Shown: positions 36,893 through 44,282 of the stretch, one piece after another
Numbering within the stretch: the stretch's first letter is position 1
Layout: every line of letters starts with the position of its first letter
Source: a virus
DNA: 64,000 nt
Virus record (IMG/VR): IMGVR_UViG_3300033571_013388
Location: 18,524-82,523 of that record
Reading direction: 5' to 3' (one strand)
Program-made: the position numbers and the translations under genes
Notes under the pieces: generated by a model
Databases searched by the model: none
Told to the model about the DNA's origin: nothing
The model's input: only the letters and a program-made list of their open reading frames with translations

Positions 36893-38302
36893 TTATTCTT
36901 CGCTTATAATCTCTTTTCTTCTAGTACTAGCTAGAACTTCGTTAACTCTAGCTTGTTCGCTAAGTTCAACATCTTTTCTATATTCTGTTTTGGTTCTACC
37001 TCCTTTGCTTTGACCCATATCTATTTGAATTCTAGCATTGTCAAATGTTATGTCTTCAAAGATAATTCCATCCTTTCCAAAACGTGACTTAAGTATCGCC
37101 ATTGTTGCGGTTCCATTTTCTTTTTGGTCAAGTGTTTTCGCAATAGACACGATAAAGTGGCCTATTTGACCTTTTTTAATTGAACCACCCATTTGGTCTG
37201 CTTCTACTACGTTTGCTTTAATTGAACTCCTGTTTCCTTGCACCGCTGTCCAACCAGCAATATCTAACTCTGCTAACATAGCTTCAAATTGTCTCATAAC
37301 ACTACCTTCACCAACATTCGCATCATCGTATTTTCTTGATGGTTGAACGCAGTCAATATAGTCCAATAAAACGATATCTGGTCTAAAGCCTTCTGCTATT
37401 TTCTTTCTGATGTATTGTCTTATTAGTGGTATGGTTGTTCCATCACTAGAAAACTTTTTAAGTTTTAGAATACCTTTTCCACCTTTTGACTCCTTTTGCT
37501 TTTGTTCACACAATGACATTATTTCATCTTTGTGTAATGATAAGCTATTCAAGTCAACACCAGTCCAACAAGAAATGTGTTTTCTTTGAATTACCTTTGG
37601 GTTGTCTTCGAAGAAGATTTGTAAAACTTTGTTACCATCGTTCATAGCTGTGTTAGCGATTTTGGTAATAAGGGTCGTTTTTCCAACACCAAAAGGAGCC
37701 AATATAACAGCCAATTCACCTTTAGATAAACCACCGTCCATTACTTCATCCAAACCTTTTATTCCAGTTCTTATTGGTTTTCTAAAGTCATCAACCAACA
37801 CCTCTTTTATGTTATCGAAGACATCCATACCATCATCCTTGTTGTCACCATGTTCCAACGCTTTTCTTAAAATTGATTCGCATTGTTCATAATTTTCAAT
37901 ATCACCCAAATCAATTATTTTTTGAATCTGTTTGATGGATTTCTTCAACTCTTGTTGTTTACAAAACTTCATAGCGATGTCTTGTATTTTAAGAGCGTCA
38001 TAAGAACTAGCTTCATGAACCTTACTAAGCTGTGTCAAAATATACTTTCTTTGTGTATCTTCTGTTACATCAGATAATAATCTTATTTTAAGACTACTTA
38101 AATCAGGTATAATATCATCTTTTTCCTTAGCTTCTTTTATAGCAGCTGCTATAACTCTAAGATAAGGGTCACTAAAGTAATTGGCATCTACTATATCAAT
38201 AATTGATTTGGCAAATTTATTATCTATTAGTAGTTGAGACATGAGTCTAAACTCATAATCAATCCCTAAATAACTTAAATTATCTTTATCTATTTTTGCC
38301 AT
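36893..38302 (-). CDS. Replicative DNA helicase, DnaB/gp41-like
   Basis: The 469-residue protein has a DnaB-type N-terminal helical domain (residues 1-150), then a RecA-like ATPase. Walker A is APFGVGKTT at residues 202-210 and Walker B is DIVLLDYID. The motif AGWTAVQGNR follows. It unwinds DNA ahead of the fork and should couple to the primase at 8602-9558. The C-terminus KGGRTKTEYRKDVELSEQ is hydrophilic. It heads the operon helicase-nrdB-nrdA, downstream of the hairpin and TATATTTA element at 38328-38365. Confidence 0.9.
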   Translation of the reverse strand: MAKIDKDNLSYLGIDYEFRLMSQLLIDNKFAKSIIDIVDANYFSDPYLRVIAAAIKEAKEKDDIIPDLSSLKIRLLSDVTEDTQRKYILTQLSKVHEASSYDALKIQDIAMKFCKQQELKKSIKQIQKIIDLGDIENYEQCESILRKALEHGDNKDDGMDVFDNIKEVLVDDFRKPIRTGIKGLDEVMDGGLSKGELAVILAPFGVGKTTLITKIANTAMNDGNKVLQIFFEDNPKVIQRKHISCWTGVDLNSLSLHKDEIMSLCEQKQKESKGGKGILKLKKFSSDGTTIPLIRQYIRKKIAEGFRPDIVLLDYIDCVQPSRKYDDANVGEGSVMRQFEAMLAELDIAGWTAVQGNRSSIKANVVEADQMGGSIKKGQIGHFIVSIAKTLDQKENGTATMAILKSRFGKDGIIFEDITFDNARIQIDMGQSKGGRTKTEYRKDVELSEQARVNEVLASTRRKEIISEE

Positions 38303-38327
38303 TTTTAAATTTAAAAACTATGTTATG

Positions 38328-38365
38328 TATAAATATACTAAAGTTGTCACTTAAGCAACAACTTT
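38328..38365 (-). promoter_or_regulatory. Hairpin plus TATATTTA element upstream of the helicase gene
   Basis: An 8-bp stem (38340-38347 with 38358-38365, 10-nt loop) overlaps the stop of the upstream gene. It is followed two bases later on the minus strand by TATATTTATA (38337-38328). The layout matches the sigma-gene promoter at 2832-2871: hairpin, then an AT element. Confidence 0.45.
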
Positions 38366-38836
38366 ATTATATTTTTTTTGACTCATTTTTTGACGAATCT
38401 CAGAAAGAATAGATGGGATAACTTCCCTAATATCTACACTAACTTTTGGGTTAAGCGTAAAATAATCATTAATAAATTCAGTAGAAATAACAGGTCTTTT
38501 ATCTACTTTTATTTCAAATTTAAAAATATCACCCTTTTTTGTTGGTGCTTTATAAGACTCATCAGTTCTTACAAAATATGGGTTGTAATTTTCCCACAAA
38601 TAATTAACTGATTTTTGTTTTAAATAATTAGGAATAATCCCTAAAGAGCCAAAATCACCGTTATTAACACCAGCTATTTCATCTATCATTTCTTTTAATT
38701 CAAATGAATTCAACGAATCTTCATTAAAATCACGAATATTAAAAAATCTTTGACAAATTATATGATTGTTGATGTAAAGGATAAACTCAAAACGTTGGTC
38801 TTCGGCTTTTCTTTGTTCTGTTGTGTTTGTTGTCAT
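38351..38836 (-). CDS. Hypothetical protein in the replication cluster
   Basis: The 161-residue protein begins MTTNTTEQRKAEDQRFEFILYINNHIICQRFF and ends RQKMSQKKYNKVVA. It looks like a single globular domain with no known motif. It lies between the RNase H-like gene and the helicase, 9 bases after the former, so it may contribute to replication. The assignment to that process rests on context only. Confidence 0.7.
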   Translation of the reverse strand: MTTNTTEQRKAEDQRFEFILYINNHIICQRFFNIRDFNEDSLNSFELKEMIDEIAGVNNGDFGSLGIIPNYLKQKSVNYLWENYNPYFVRTDESYKAPTKKGDIFKFEIKVDKRPVISTEFINDYFTLNPKVSVDIREVIPSILSEIRQKMSQKKYNKVVA

Positions 38837-38845
38837 AAAATTGTT

Positions 38846-39895
38846 TTAAAAATTATTTTCTCTGTTTATTAGTTTTTTATAAGGTTCCAAAAAAGTAGAA
38901 TATCTAAATTCACCTAGTGCCTTATCTAACCCATCTCTTTCCATCATACTAAAAACATTTTTAAGTTCTCTACCCGATGAGTCAAGGGTCCCTTCGATTA
39001 AATGTTTTAATTCTCTTATTCCATCTTCAGTCATCATTGGTTTGCTTAGATTAACAAGGCGTTCATTTATTTCGTAAATCTTTTCTTTTTGAACACCATC
39101 TGTAATCTTATTGATGATATTATCCAATATCTTAAGAGGTTTCTTTTTGTTTTCGATTCGTTCTAATTGTTGTTTCTCCGCATTTTCTATTATTTCGTTT
39201 AAAGTTACTTTTCTTTCTTTCAATTCTGGGAATAGTTTAACCAACGTATCTTCACCCAAACCTTTGATACCTTTAATAGTATCTGAATTATCACCAATCA
39301 TGATTTTCATAAGAACAGAATTATCTTGGTGGAAGCAAAAGTACGAAGAACAATTAGTCATGTCAACATATTCTTTCAAATCTAAGAAATAAATTCTAAT
39401 ATCATCAGATATCAATTGTAAAAAGTCACGGTCTGTTGATACGATGGTTATCTTTTCGTTTTGTTTTTTGTTTAGACAATAGTATGCTATAAAGTCATCA
39501 CTTTCAATGAATTCATGTTTAAGTTGTCTTACATACATTTCACTTAGATAATCCCATACCATCTTACGTTGCTTTAATTCATCAATGTCGATTGGTTGAG
39601 TACCTGTAACGTAGTTTTTACCACGGCCACTCTTGTATGGTTCGTAAATTTCGTAACGTAGTTTTCCACTAAAATTACCATCCCAGAATACATAAACTCT
39701 GTGATATAAATCTTCAATTAGAATTTTACGAAATATTGTCAAGAAAGAATACAATCCACCAATGTGTTCACCATTACTGTTGTATTCGTTTTTGGCACCG
39801 AAATACCCTACTTTAAATAGGGCATTTCCGTCTACCAAAAGTGTGTTTTGTTGTTTTGCTATTTTTTCACCGTTACGAGGTGGTCTTTTATTCAC
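38846..39895 (-). CDS. rnh: RNase H / 5'-3' exonuclease, FEN-like
   Basis: The 349-residue protein carries the FEN-family acidic motifs in order: LLVDGNALFKV (about 19), VYVFWDGNFSGKLR, FIESDDFIAYYC, IVSTDRDFLQLISDD and GDNSDTIKGIKGLGEDT (helix-hairpin region). T4 RNase H, which removes RNA primers and adjacent DNA, has 305 residues and the same order. The start is GTG (39895-39893); no ATG occurs before the first catalytic motif. It follows UvsX by 30 bases. Confidence 0.85.
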   Translation of the reverse strand: MNKRPPRNGEKIAKQQNTLLVDGNALFKVGYFGAKNEYNSNGEHIGGLYSFLTIFRKILIEDLYHRVYVFWDGNFSGKLRYEIYEPYKSGRGKNYVTGTQPIDIDELKQRKMVWDYLSEMYVRQLKHEFIESDDFIAYYCLNKKQNEKITIVSTDRDFLQLISDDIRIYFLDLKEYVDMTNCSSYFCFHQDNSVLMKIMIGDNSDTIKGIKGLGEDTLVKLFPELKERKVTLNEIIENAEKQQLERIENKKKPLKILDNIINKITDGVQKEKIYEINERLVNLSKPMMTEDGIRELKHLIEGTLDSSGRELKNVFSMMERDGLDKALGEFRYSTFLEPYKKLINRENNF

Positions 39896-39925
39896 GTATT
39901 CACGTTTAAAGGGTTAAACAATAGG

Positions 39926-41023
39926 TTAAGCCATCATATCTTCTCTGCTCAAACCAACTTCCTCTTTTTCAATGATAAAGTTGTCGTATTCAGTGTTTAG
40001 ATGTGCTTTGATAAAATCTTTGTGTTCTTCTTTGTAGTCATTGATTTTATCTGGGTTCCAATATCCATGTGGAGTAGATGCAATTTTGCCTTTTTGTTCG
40101 ATACCATTAACTTGGTTCTTTTCACATCTAATCCTTGTTTCAACACCAAATTGAAACTCTTCACCAGATAATGTTGCTTTAAGTTTCTCAGTGCTATGTG
40201 TAAGAATACCGCCAAAGTGGAAGATAAGTCTTGGAGAGTAGAAGAATGCTTCACCGCCTTTGTGTTTGATAACTTTGTTTTCGTTATCCAACCATATTTG
40301 TTGTACAACAGCAAACGTAGCTGAATATGGAGCGTCTTCTCTTCTGGAAGCTGGAATTCTATAATTAATAAGAGATTTGAAGCATGTTGCCAAAGCACCA
40401 GCAGTCCATTGGTTGTTGGTTGTTTTGGATGTCGCTCCTTTGAAACAGTTTATAGAACCAACTGAATCCCAAAAGAAACAAACATCTCTAGGTAATCTCT
40501 CTTCTTGTTGTGCATCCAAAATTGTATGCATATGTAGTGATATATCTTCAACTACTGGTTCATATCTTAATGGTTTTGTACCCATTTTACTATGCTGATG
40601 GTCATAACAAGCATACATTTTTAAAAGGTCTGGTCCTTGTAAAAAGATAAAATCACCACGATAATTTACTTCACCAGTTTCCTCATCAACGTATTCTTCA
40701 AATTGAACACCAATGTTTCTTGCATGAGTCCAGTTCCAGTTTCCTTCTGTTTCATAAATAATTGGTAGAGTTCCCAATTTTTGACATCCAGCAACACCTT
40801 CATAAATCGCAGTAGATTTACCTGTATTTGAATACCCTCTAAAGCTAGTGAAATATCCGACAGGAATACCTGGAACCTTAACAGCATCGTGGAACGCTTC
40901 TGATAGGGGAATCCATGATAATTCTTTTTCTTTTACCGTAAAATTAAGTCCTTCAGTTTTTTTAAAATCTTCTAAATTAAACTCTTTTTTTTCAATAGGT
41001 TTTTTACTAGGTTTTTTAGCCAT
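39926..41023 (-). CDS. uvsX: RecA-like recombinase, UvsX
   Basis: The 365-residue protein has the RecA core with Walker A RGYSNTGKST at residues 62-71, the catalytic glutamate in IIYETEGNW and Walker B CFFWDSVGSI. It should form filaments on single-stranded DNA and drive strand exchange and recombination-dependent replication with gp32, gp46/gp47 and the helicase. The N-terminal 20 residues are Lys-rich, as is usual for the filament interface. The C-terminus ends in EEVGLSREDMMA. It lies downstream of the SSB terminator. I saw no clear promoter, so expression may depend on read-through. Confidence 0.9.
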   Translation of the reverse strand: MAKKPSKKPIEKKEFNLEDFKKTEGLNFTVKEKELSWIPLSEAFHDAVKVPGIPVGYFTSFRGYSNTGKSTAIYEGVAGCQKLGTLPIIYETEGNWNWTHARNIGVQFEEYVDEETGEVNYRGDFIFLQGPDLLKMYACYDHQHSKMGTKPLRYEPVVEDISLHMHTILDAQQEERLPRDVCFFWDSVGSINCFKGATSKTTNNQWTAGALATCFKSLINYRIPASRREDAPYSATFAVVQQIWLDNENKVIKHKGGEAFFYSPRLIFHFGGILTHSTEKLKATLSGEEFQFGVETRIRCEKNQVNGIEQKGKIASTPHGYWNPDKINDYKEEHKDFIKAHLNTEYDNFIIEKEEVGLSREDMMA

Positions 41024-41062
41024 TTTATTTTTTTTTTTATATTTGTTATTCTAGAAAAAAAA

Positions 41063-41078
41063 AGGTGATTTCTCACCT
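41063..41078 (-). terminator. Terminator after the SSB gene
   Basis: A 6-bp stem AGGTGA/TCACCT with a 4-nt loop is flanked by a run of A on one side and T on the other. It is about 40 bases after the SSB stop and could act in both directions. Confidence 0.75.
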
Positions 41079-41120
41079 AATTTTTTTTATATAAAACTCT
41101 AAATAGAATTATTTACCATT

Positions 41121-42023
41121 CTAAAATGGTAAATCATCTTCCTCTTCTTGACTTGAAGTCTCAATAGGTGCTGAAGCTGTCGGAGCTGACACAATACCAG
41201 CTTTAACATTTTCAACTCCCAAAGTCAATTCAGATTCCAATTCTTCTGTTTCTGAAGTTGTGCTGGTCAAAGAGGCTTTGTCAACAAATTTCTTTTCTTC
41301 AGAACTCCACACTGGTATACCGCCTTTTACGATGATTTCCAAATATTCGTAACTTCTTACTGAATAAACATCTTCCCAAGTTCTTGAGTCTGAAAGCCAA
41401 GCGTTTGCTTCTTCAGCGTTTTCTGAAAGAGGTGTTGGGTCAAGAGAAGCTACAGCAGAAACTACTGGTACATTGTTTTGGTTTCTGTTTATTGTCAACA
41501 CAAGGTCACGACCAGTTTCTGGATGTGTAACATCTTTTTTAAGAGCGTTAAGAACACCAATTATTTTATCGTAAATACCTTCTTTACGATAGTCATGGTT
41601 AAATCTCCAAAATTTAACACCCTCTTCTGGATGGTCTCTGTCAATAACTTTAACCACATACATCATTTTAGCACCGTATTTCTTAGCTAACTCTTTATCA
41701 GACTCTCTACCAGTAGACAATAAAGCTTCACGTGCCTCACAAAACGGACACGCTTCACCTTTTTCATGTTTTAAACAAGGGAATGTTTTCCATTCGCCAT
41801 CAACTTGAATCTTATGACCGTGCATTTCAACAAATGGAGAACCACCATTTGCACTAGGCAAAATTCTGATTTGTTTTGTTGCTGATTTCACACCTTCTTT
41901 AATGTAAGTGTTAAAGTAGTTTTTTAAGTCGTAAACCTTTTCTGTTTTCTTATCATACTTAGGTTTGTTGTTTGCTTCGTATTGTTCTAAAATAGCTAGC
42001 AAACTGTTTTTTTCATTACTCAT
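41121..42023 (-). CDS. 32: Single-stranded DNA-binding protein, gp32-like
   Basis: The 300-residue protein has a gp32-type core with a zinc site: C83, H86, C92 and C95 in FPCLKHEKGEACPFCEAR. A long Ser/Thr-rich linker leads to a very acidic C-terminus. T4 gp32 is 301 residues with H-C-C-C ligands; here the order is C-H-C-C. The last residues EEEDDLPF match the tip of bacterial SSB (DDxPF), which recruits host repair and replication proteins. T4 gp32 does not end this way. The gene stands alone between two tandem promoters and a terminator, which fits high expression. Confidence 0.9.
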   Translation of the reverse strand: MSNEKNSLLAILEQYEANNKPKYDKKTEKVYDLKNYFNTYIKEGVKSATKQIRILPSANGGSPFVEMHGHKIQVDGEWKTFPCLKHEKGEACPFCEAREALLSTGRESDKELAKKYGAKMMYVVKVIDRDHPEEGVKFWRFNHDYRKEGIYDKIIGVLNALKKDVTHPETGRDLVLTINRNQNNVPVVSAVASLDPTPLSENAEEANAWLSDSRTWEDVYSVRSYEYLEIIVKGGIPVWSSEEKKFVDKASLTSTTSETEELESELTLGVENVKAGIVSAPTASAPIETSSQEEEDDLPF

Positions 42024-42078
42024 TTTTGTTTGTTTTTAAATTTATATAGATGTTATTTTTTACTCTTTTTTTATACTA

Positions 42079-42109
42079 CAAATATACTAAAAATACTGAA
42101 AAAGTCAAG
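42079..42109 (-). promoter_or_regulatory. Proximal host-type promoter of the SSB gene
   Basis: CTTG (42109-42106), 19 nt, TATATTTG (42086-42079) on the minus strand. The box is part of CTTGACTTT. The leader is about 50 nt and AT-rich. Confidence 0.7.
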
Positions 42110-42151
42110 CATAATTTTATCCGTTTTCCTAGTATTTTAAGCTTATAAATG

Positions 42152-42183
42152 CAAATATACTACACTTTTTTAAATCATGCAAG
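42152..42183 (-). promoter_or_regulatory. Distal host-type promoter of the SSB gene
   Basis: CTTG (42183-42180), 20 nt, TATATTTG (42159-42152) on the minus strand. It is the second of two tandem promoters 73 bases apart. Confidence 0.65.
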
Positions 42184-42204
42184 TAGTCACACACAAAAAT
42201 AAAA

Positions 42205-42229
42205 AAAGCCCCAAAAAAAGGGGCCTTTA
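42205..42229 (-). terminator. Terminator of the acidic-protein gene
   Basis: GCCCC and GGGGC arms around an A7 loop have flanking A and T runs and one bulged C. It lies just after the stop at 42231. Confidence 0.7.
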
Positions 42230-42230
42230 T

Positions 42231-43001
42231 TTAAATTTCTTCTTCTTCATAATCTGGAAGGTCATCCTCAGTATACGGATTTTCTGGAATTGAAAACGAT
42301 TTTTTTACTGATGCATCACTATAAGTAGAGTCTACATCACCCTTTGTTAAAACATATTCTTTTGGTTTATTAGACGTACCCATGACATCATACATACCTT
42401 CTTTATCAGCCCAATAATCACTTAATTTTTGATTAAAAGGGTATGAATGAAGAGACCTCATTTCCAATTTTTCAACTGGTGTTGGGTTTCTTTTTATTAT
42501 TTCTTGTTCTAACCCTTCTATTTTATTGGTAATGTCAGTCATATTAGCAACACGTGATTCTAAGTCAGCTAATTTTTGAAGCAACATTTCGGTATTTTTT
42601 GTCGCAGCATCAGCCGCTTTTTTAGCCTCTTCGGAACCTTTAACAATAGATGTTACATCAACTTCTACTTCATCAGATGGTTGTTCTTCAGCTGGAGCTT
42701 CTTCATCAGATGGTTGTTCTTCAGCTGGAGCCTCCTCATCTGGCAAATCTGTAATTTCTTCATCACCAGATGGTTCATCTACACCTAGGTCAGACGCAAC
42801 ATTATCGGCAGCAGCACCTATTTCGTCTTCTGGAGCTAAATCAGTTGGTTCTTCTTCGGCTTCATCCATAGTATCCCCTAGAATTAGGTTTTTGAATTCT
42901 GGAATTTCTTTCTTCTCTTGATAAAAGTCGTATTCCAACAAAAGTTTAAACCTATTTTGTTCTTCTTTTAATAAATTAACGTCAAATTTAGTTTTTTTCA
43001 T
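42231..43001 (-). CDS. Acidic protein with duplicated Pro/Glu repeat, function unknown
   Basis: The 256-residue protein begins MKKTKFDVNLLKEEQNRFKLLLEYD. Residues about 45-120 are extremely acidic and contain PSDEEAPAEEQ repeated in tandem (DNA repeat near 42673-42735). A helical segment (LLQKLADLESRVANMTDI) and a C-terminus ending in EEEEI follow. LLKE at residues 10-13 is one of the LLxE motifs discussed below. Long acidic tracts are typical of scaffolding, internal head or DNA-mimic proteins. None of these can be proven here. It is transcribed with the 73-residue gene upstream. Confidence 0.75.
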   Translation of the reverse strand: MKKTKFDVNLLKEEQNRFKLLLEYDFYQEKKEIPEFKNLILGDTMDEAEEEPTDLAPEDEIGAAADNVASDLGVDEPSGDEEITDLPDEEAPAEEQPSDEEAPAEEQPSDEVEVDVTSIVKGSEEAKKAADAATKNTEMLLQKLADLESRVANMTDITNKIEGLEQEIIKRNPTPVEKLEMRSLHSYPFNQKLSDYWADKEGMYDVMGTSNKPKEYVLTKGDVDSTYSDASVKKSFSIPENPYTEDDLPDYEEEEI

Positions 43002-43222
43002 TAGAATAATAATTGTCTTCCATCTTCTGTTATTATTTTCTTGTTGATTCTTTCAACAATACTCTTATCACCTTTTATAATGCAAACACCAGAACTGCAA
43101 TCTAGATTTGAGTCTTGATTGTTTTCCAACATTGAATCTAGAGCATTTATAAGGTCTTCAGATTTTTTTTTAGTTTGGTCAAGTTTTTTATTTGAATTTT
43201 CCATAACTTTCGTTTTTAACAT
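43001..43222 (-). CDS. Small hypothetical protein
   Basis: The protein has 73 residues from ATG 43222, or 67 from M7 (MENSNKKLD). A Lys-rich helix is followed by DCSSGVCIIKGDKSIVERI, with two cysteines five positions apart, and a C-terminus EDGRQLLF. Its stop overlaps the ATG of the acidic protein (TAATG). The AT motif GATATTTATA lies 12 nt upstream. Function unknown. Confidence 0.6.
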   Translation of the reverse strand: MLKTKVMENSNKKLDQTKKKSEDLINALDSMLENNQDSNLDCSSGVCIIKGDKSIVERINKKIITEDGRQLLF

Positions 43223-43234
43223 TGTTATCTTTAA

Positions 43235-43244
43235 TATAAATATC
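43235..43244 (-). promoter_or_regulatory. Candidate late-promoter motif
   Basis: GATATTTATA on the minus strand, 12 nt before ATG 43222. It belongs to the same AT motif family as that at 13627-13670 and 17131-17141. Confidence 0.4.
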
Positions 43245-43253
43245 TCAAATGTA

Positions 43254-43655
43254 TTAAAAAATCCTCTGAATATTGAAAACCCCTAGTTCTTGACCATTTA
43301 ATAAAATAATCTTATCTTGATATTCTGACCAATCAATTTTATAGGACTTATAATCAATATTTCCATTATCTACACCGACTTTTAAATCAATCAATTTGTT
43401 TAACGCATTTATAGTGTATAGGGCGTTACCTTTCTTATGAATAGGTACTGCGTTTGGAAATAAATCTTTTAAGTTTATTTTTTTGTCTTTATCTACCTTA
43501 AATTTAAATGTCATTATTACCTTTGATTCATCATCTAAATTTTTGTAACAAAAAACCTTATCCTTCGTTATTGAAAATTTGGCTTCCAAATAACTAATAA
43601 ACCAATCAATTCTCTCTGGGAATATGAATGACGCTAGAAGAATCGTTTTGTCCAT
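43254..43655 (-). CDS. Hypothetical protein
   Basis: This 133-residue protein starts MDKTILLASFIFPERIDWFISYLEAKF and overlaps the end of the 211-residue gene upstream by 50 bases. It looks like a compact alpha/beta domain (SKVIMTFKFKVDKDKKINLKD, NALYTINALNKLIDL). It is not recognised. The long overlap suggests strict coupling with the upstream gene, and the two products may act as a pair. Confidence 0.65.
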   Translation of the reverse strand: MDKTILLASFIFPERIDWFISYLEAKFSITKDKVFCYKNLDDESKVIMTFKFKVDKDKKINLKDLFPNAVPIHKKGNALYTINALNKLIDLKVGVDNGNIDYKSYKIDWSEYQDKIILLNGQELGVFNIQRIF

Positions 43656-44241
43656 TTTTTATAGAATATAAGTATGGTGCAAATCTAATATTACCGTTTA
43701 GATAATTTATGCATTTTTTATATTCTATAAGTATCTCGTTTTCCCCCAAAAATACATTACTGCTGGCTTTTATCTTATCTTTTATTTTGCCTGAGTCAAA
43801 GCCAATATATTTTAATAACTTTAAATCAATACCAAATATAAAATTTTCAGAATAAAGATACAACATCTCACCATGTTCGTATGTTACTATGTTTGGTAAA
43901 GACTTTATTTTTCTTATTATCTTAACCATTGTTTTGCCCCTATATTGAATAGGGTCAACAAACACATAAACAACCTTATCTGTAAATTCTTTATAGACTT
44001 TATTCACAAACCAAACCAAATCTTCATCATGTTTATCCCTTTTTTCGGTTCTTTTAAATGTCCAATAAAAATTATCATCAAGCTTAACATCAGTTATGTC
44101 AAAATCTGGATATTGTTTTGATACGTAATCATAGCCTACTATAAGCGTTGGTAAACCACTTATAATAGAATCAATTGAGTTAACGATGTTAAAGTCATCT
44201 GGTACATTTACCTTGGTTGTTGTAACTATATTGGCCACCAT
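43606..44241 (-). CDS. Hypothetical protein with a leaderless-type start
   Basis: I chose ATG 44241 (MVANIVTTTKVNV; 211 residues) because TACCTTTG ends only 6 nt upstream. An in-frame ATG at 44268 would lie upstream of that promoter element. The protein is a mixed alpha/beta domain with LPTLIVGYDYVSKQYPDFDI, KVVYVFVDPIQYRGKTMVKI and LPNIVTYEHGEMLYLYS. No known motif was found. It sits between the giant hub gene and the small acidic cluster. Confidence 0.65.
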   Translation of the reverse strand: MVANIVTTTKVNVPDDFNIVNSIDSIISGLPTLIVGYDYVSKQYPDFDITDVKLDDNFYWTFKRTEKRDKHDEDLVWFVNKVYKEFTDKVVYVFVDPIQYRGKTMVKIIRKIKSLPNIVTYEHGEMLYLYSENFIFGIDLKLLKYIGFDSGKIKDKIKASSNVFLGENEILIEYKKCINYLNGNIRFAPYLYSIKNGQNDSSSVIHIPREN

Positions 44242-44247
44242 ATCACG

Positions 44248-44255
44248 CAAAGGTA
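44248..44255 (-). promoter_or_regulatory. -7 promoter element with leaderless geometry
   Basis: TACCTTTG on the minus strand with TTTT at the -33 position (19-nt spacing). The ATG at 44241 follows after 6 nt. Confidence 0.5.
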
Positions 44256-44282
44256 TTAAAAAAAACATTATAAAAAAATTTA

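Noticed and set aside
39997-40398. A 133-residue minus-strand reading frame inside uvsX
   Set aside because: It lies wholly within the uvsX gene in another frame, and uvsX has clear RecA motifs there. The alternate product has low-complexity composition and no upstream start signals.
41038-41045. TATATTTG on the plus strand next to the uvsX start
   Set aside because: No plus-strand gene follows and no -33 box was noticed. It is a chance match in AT-rich sequence.
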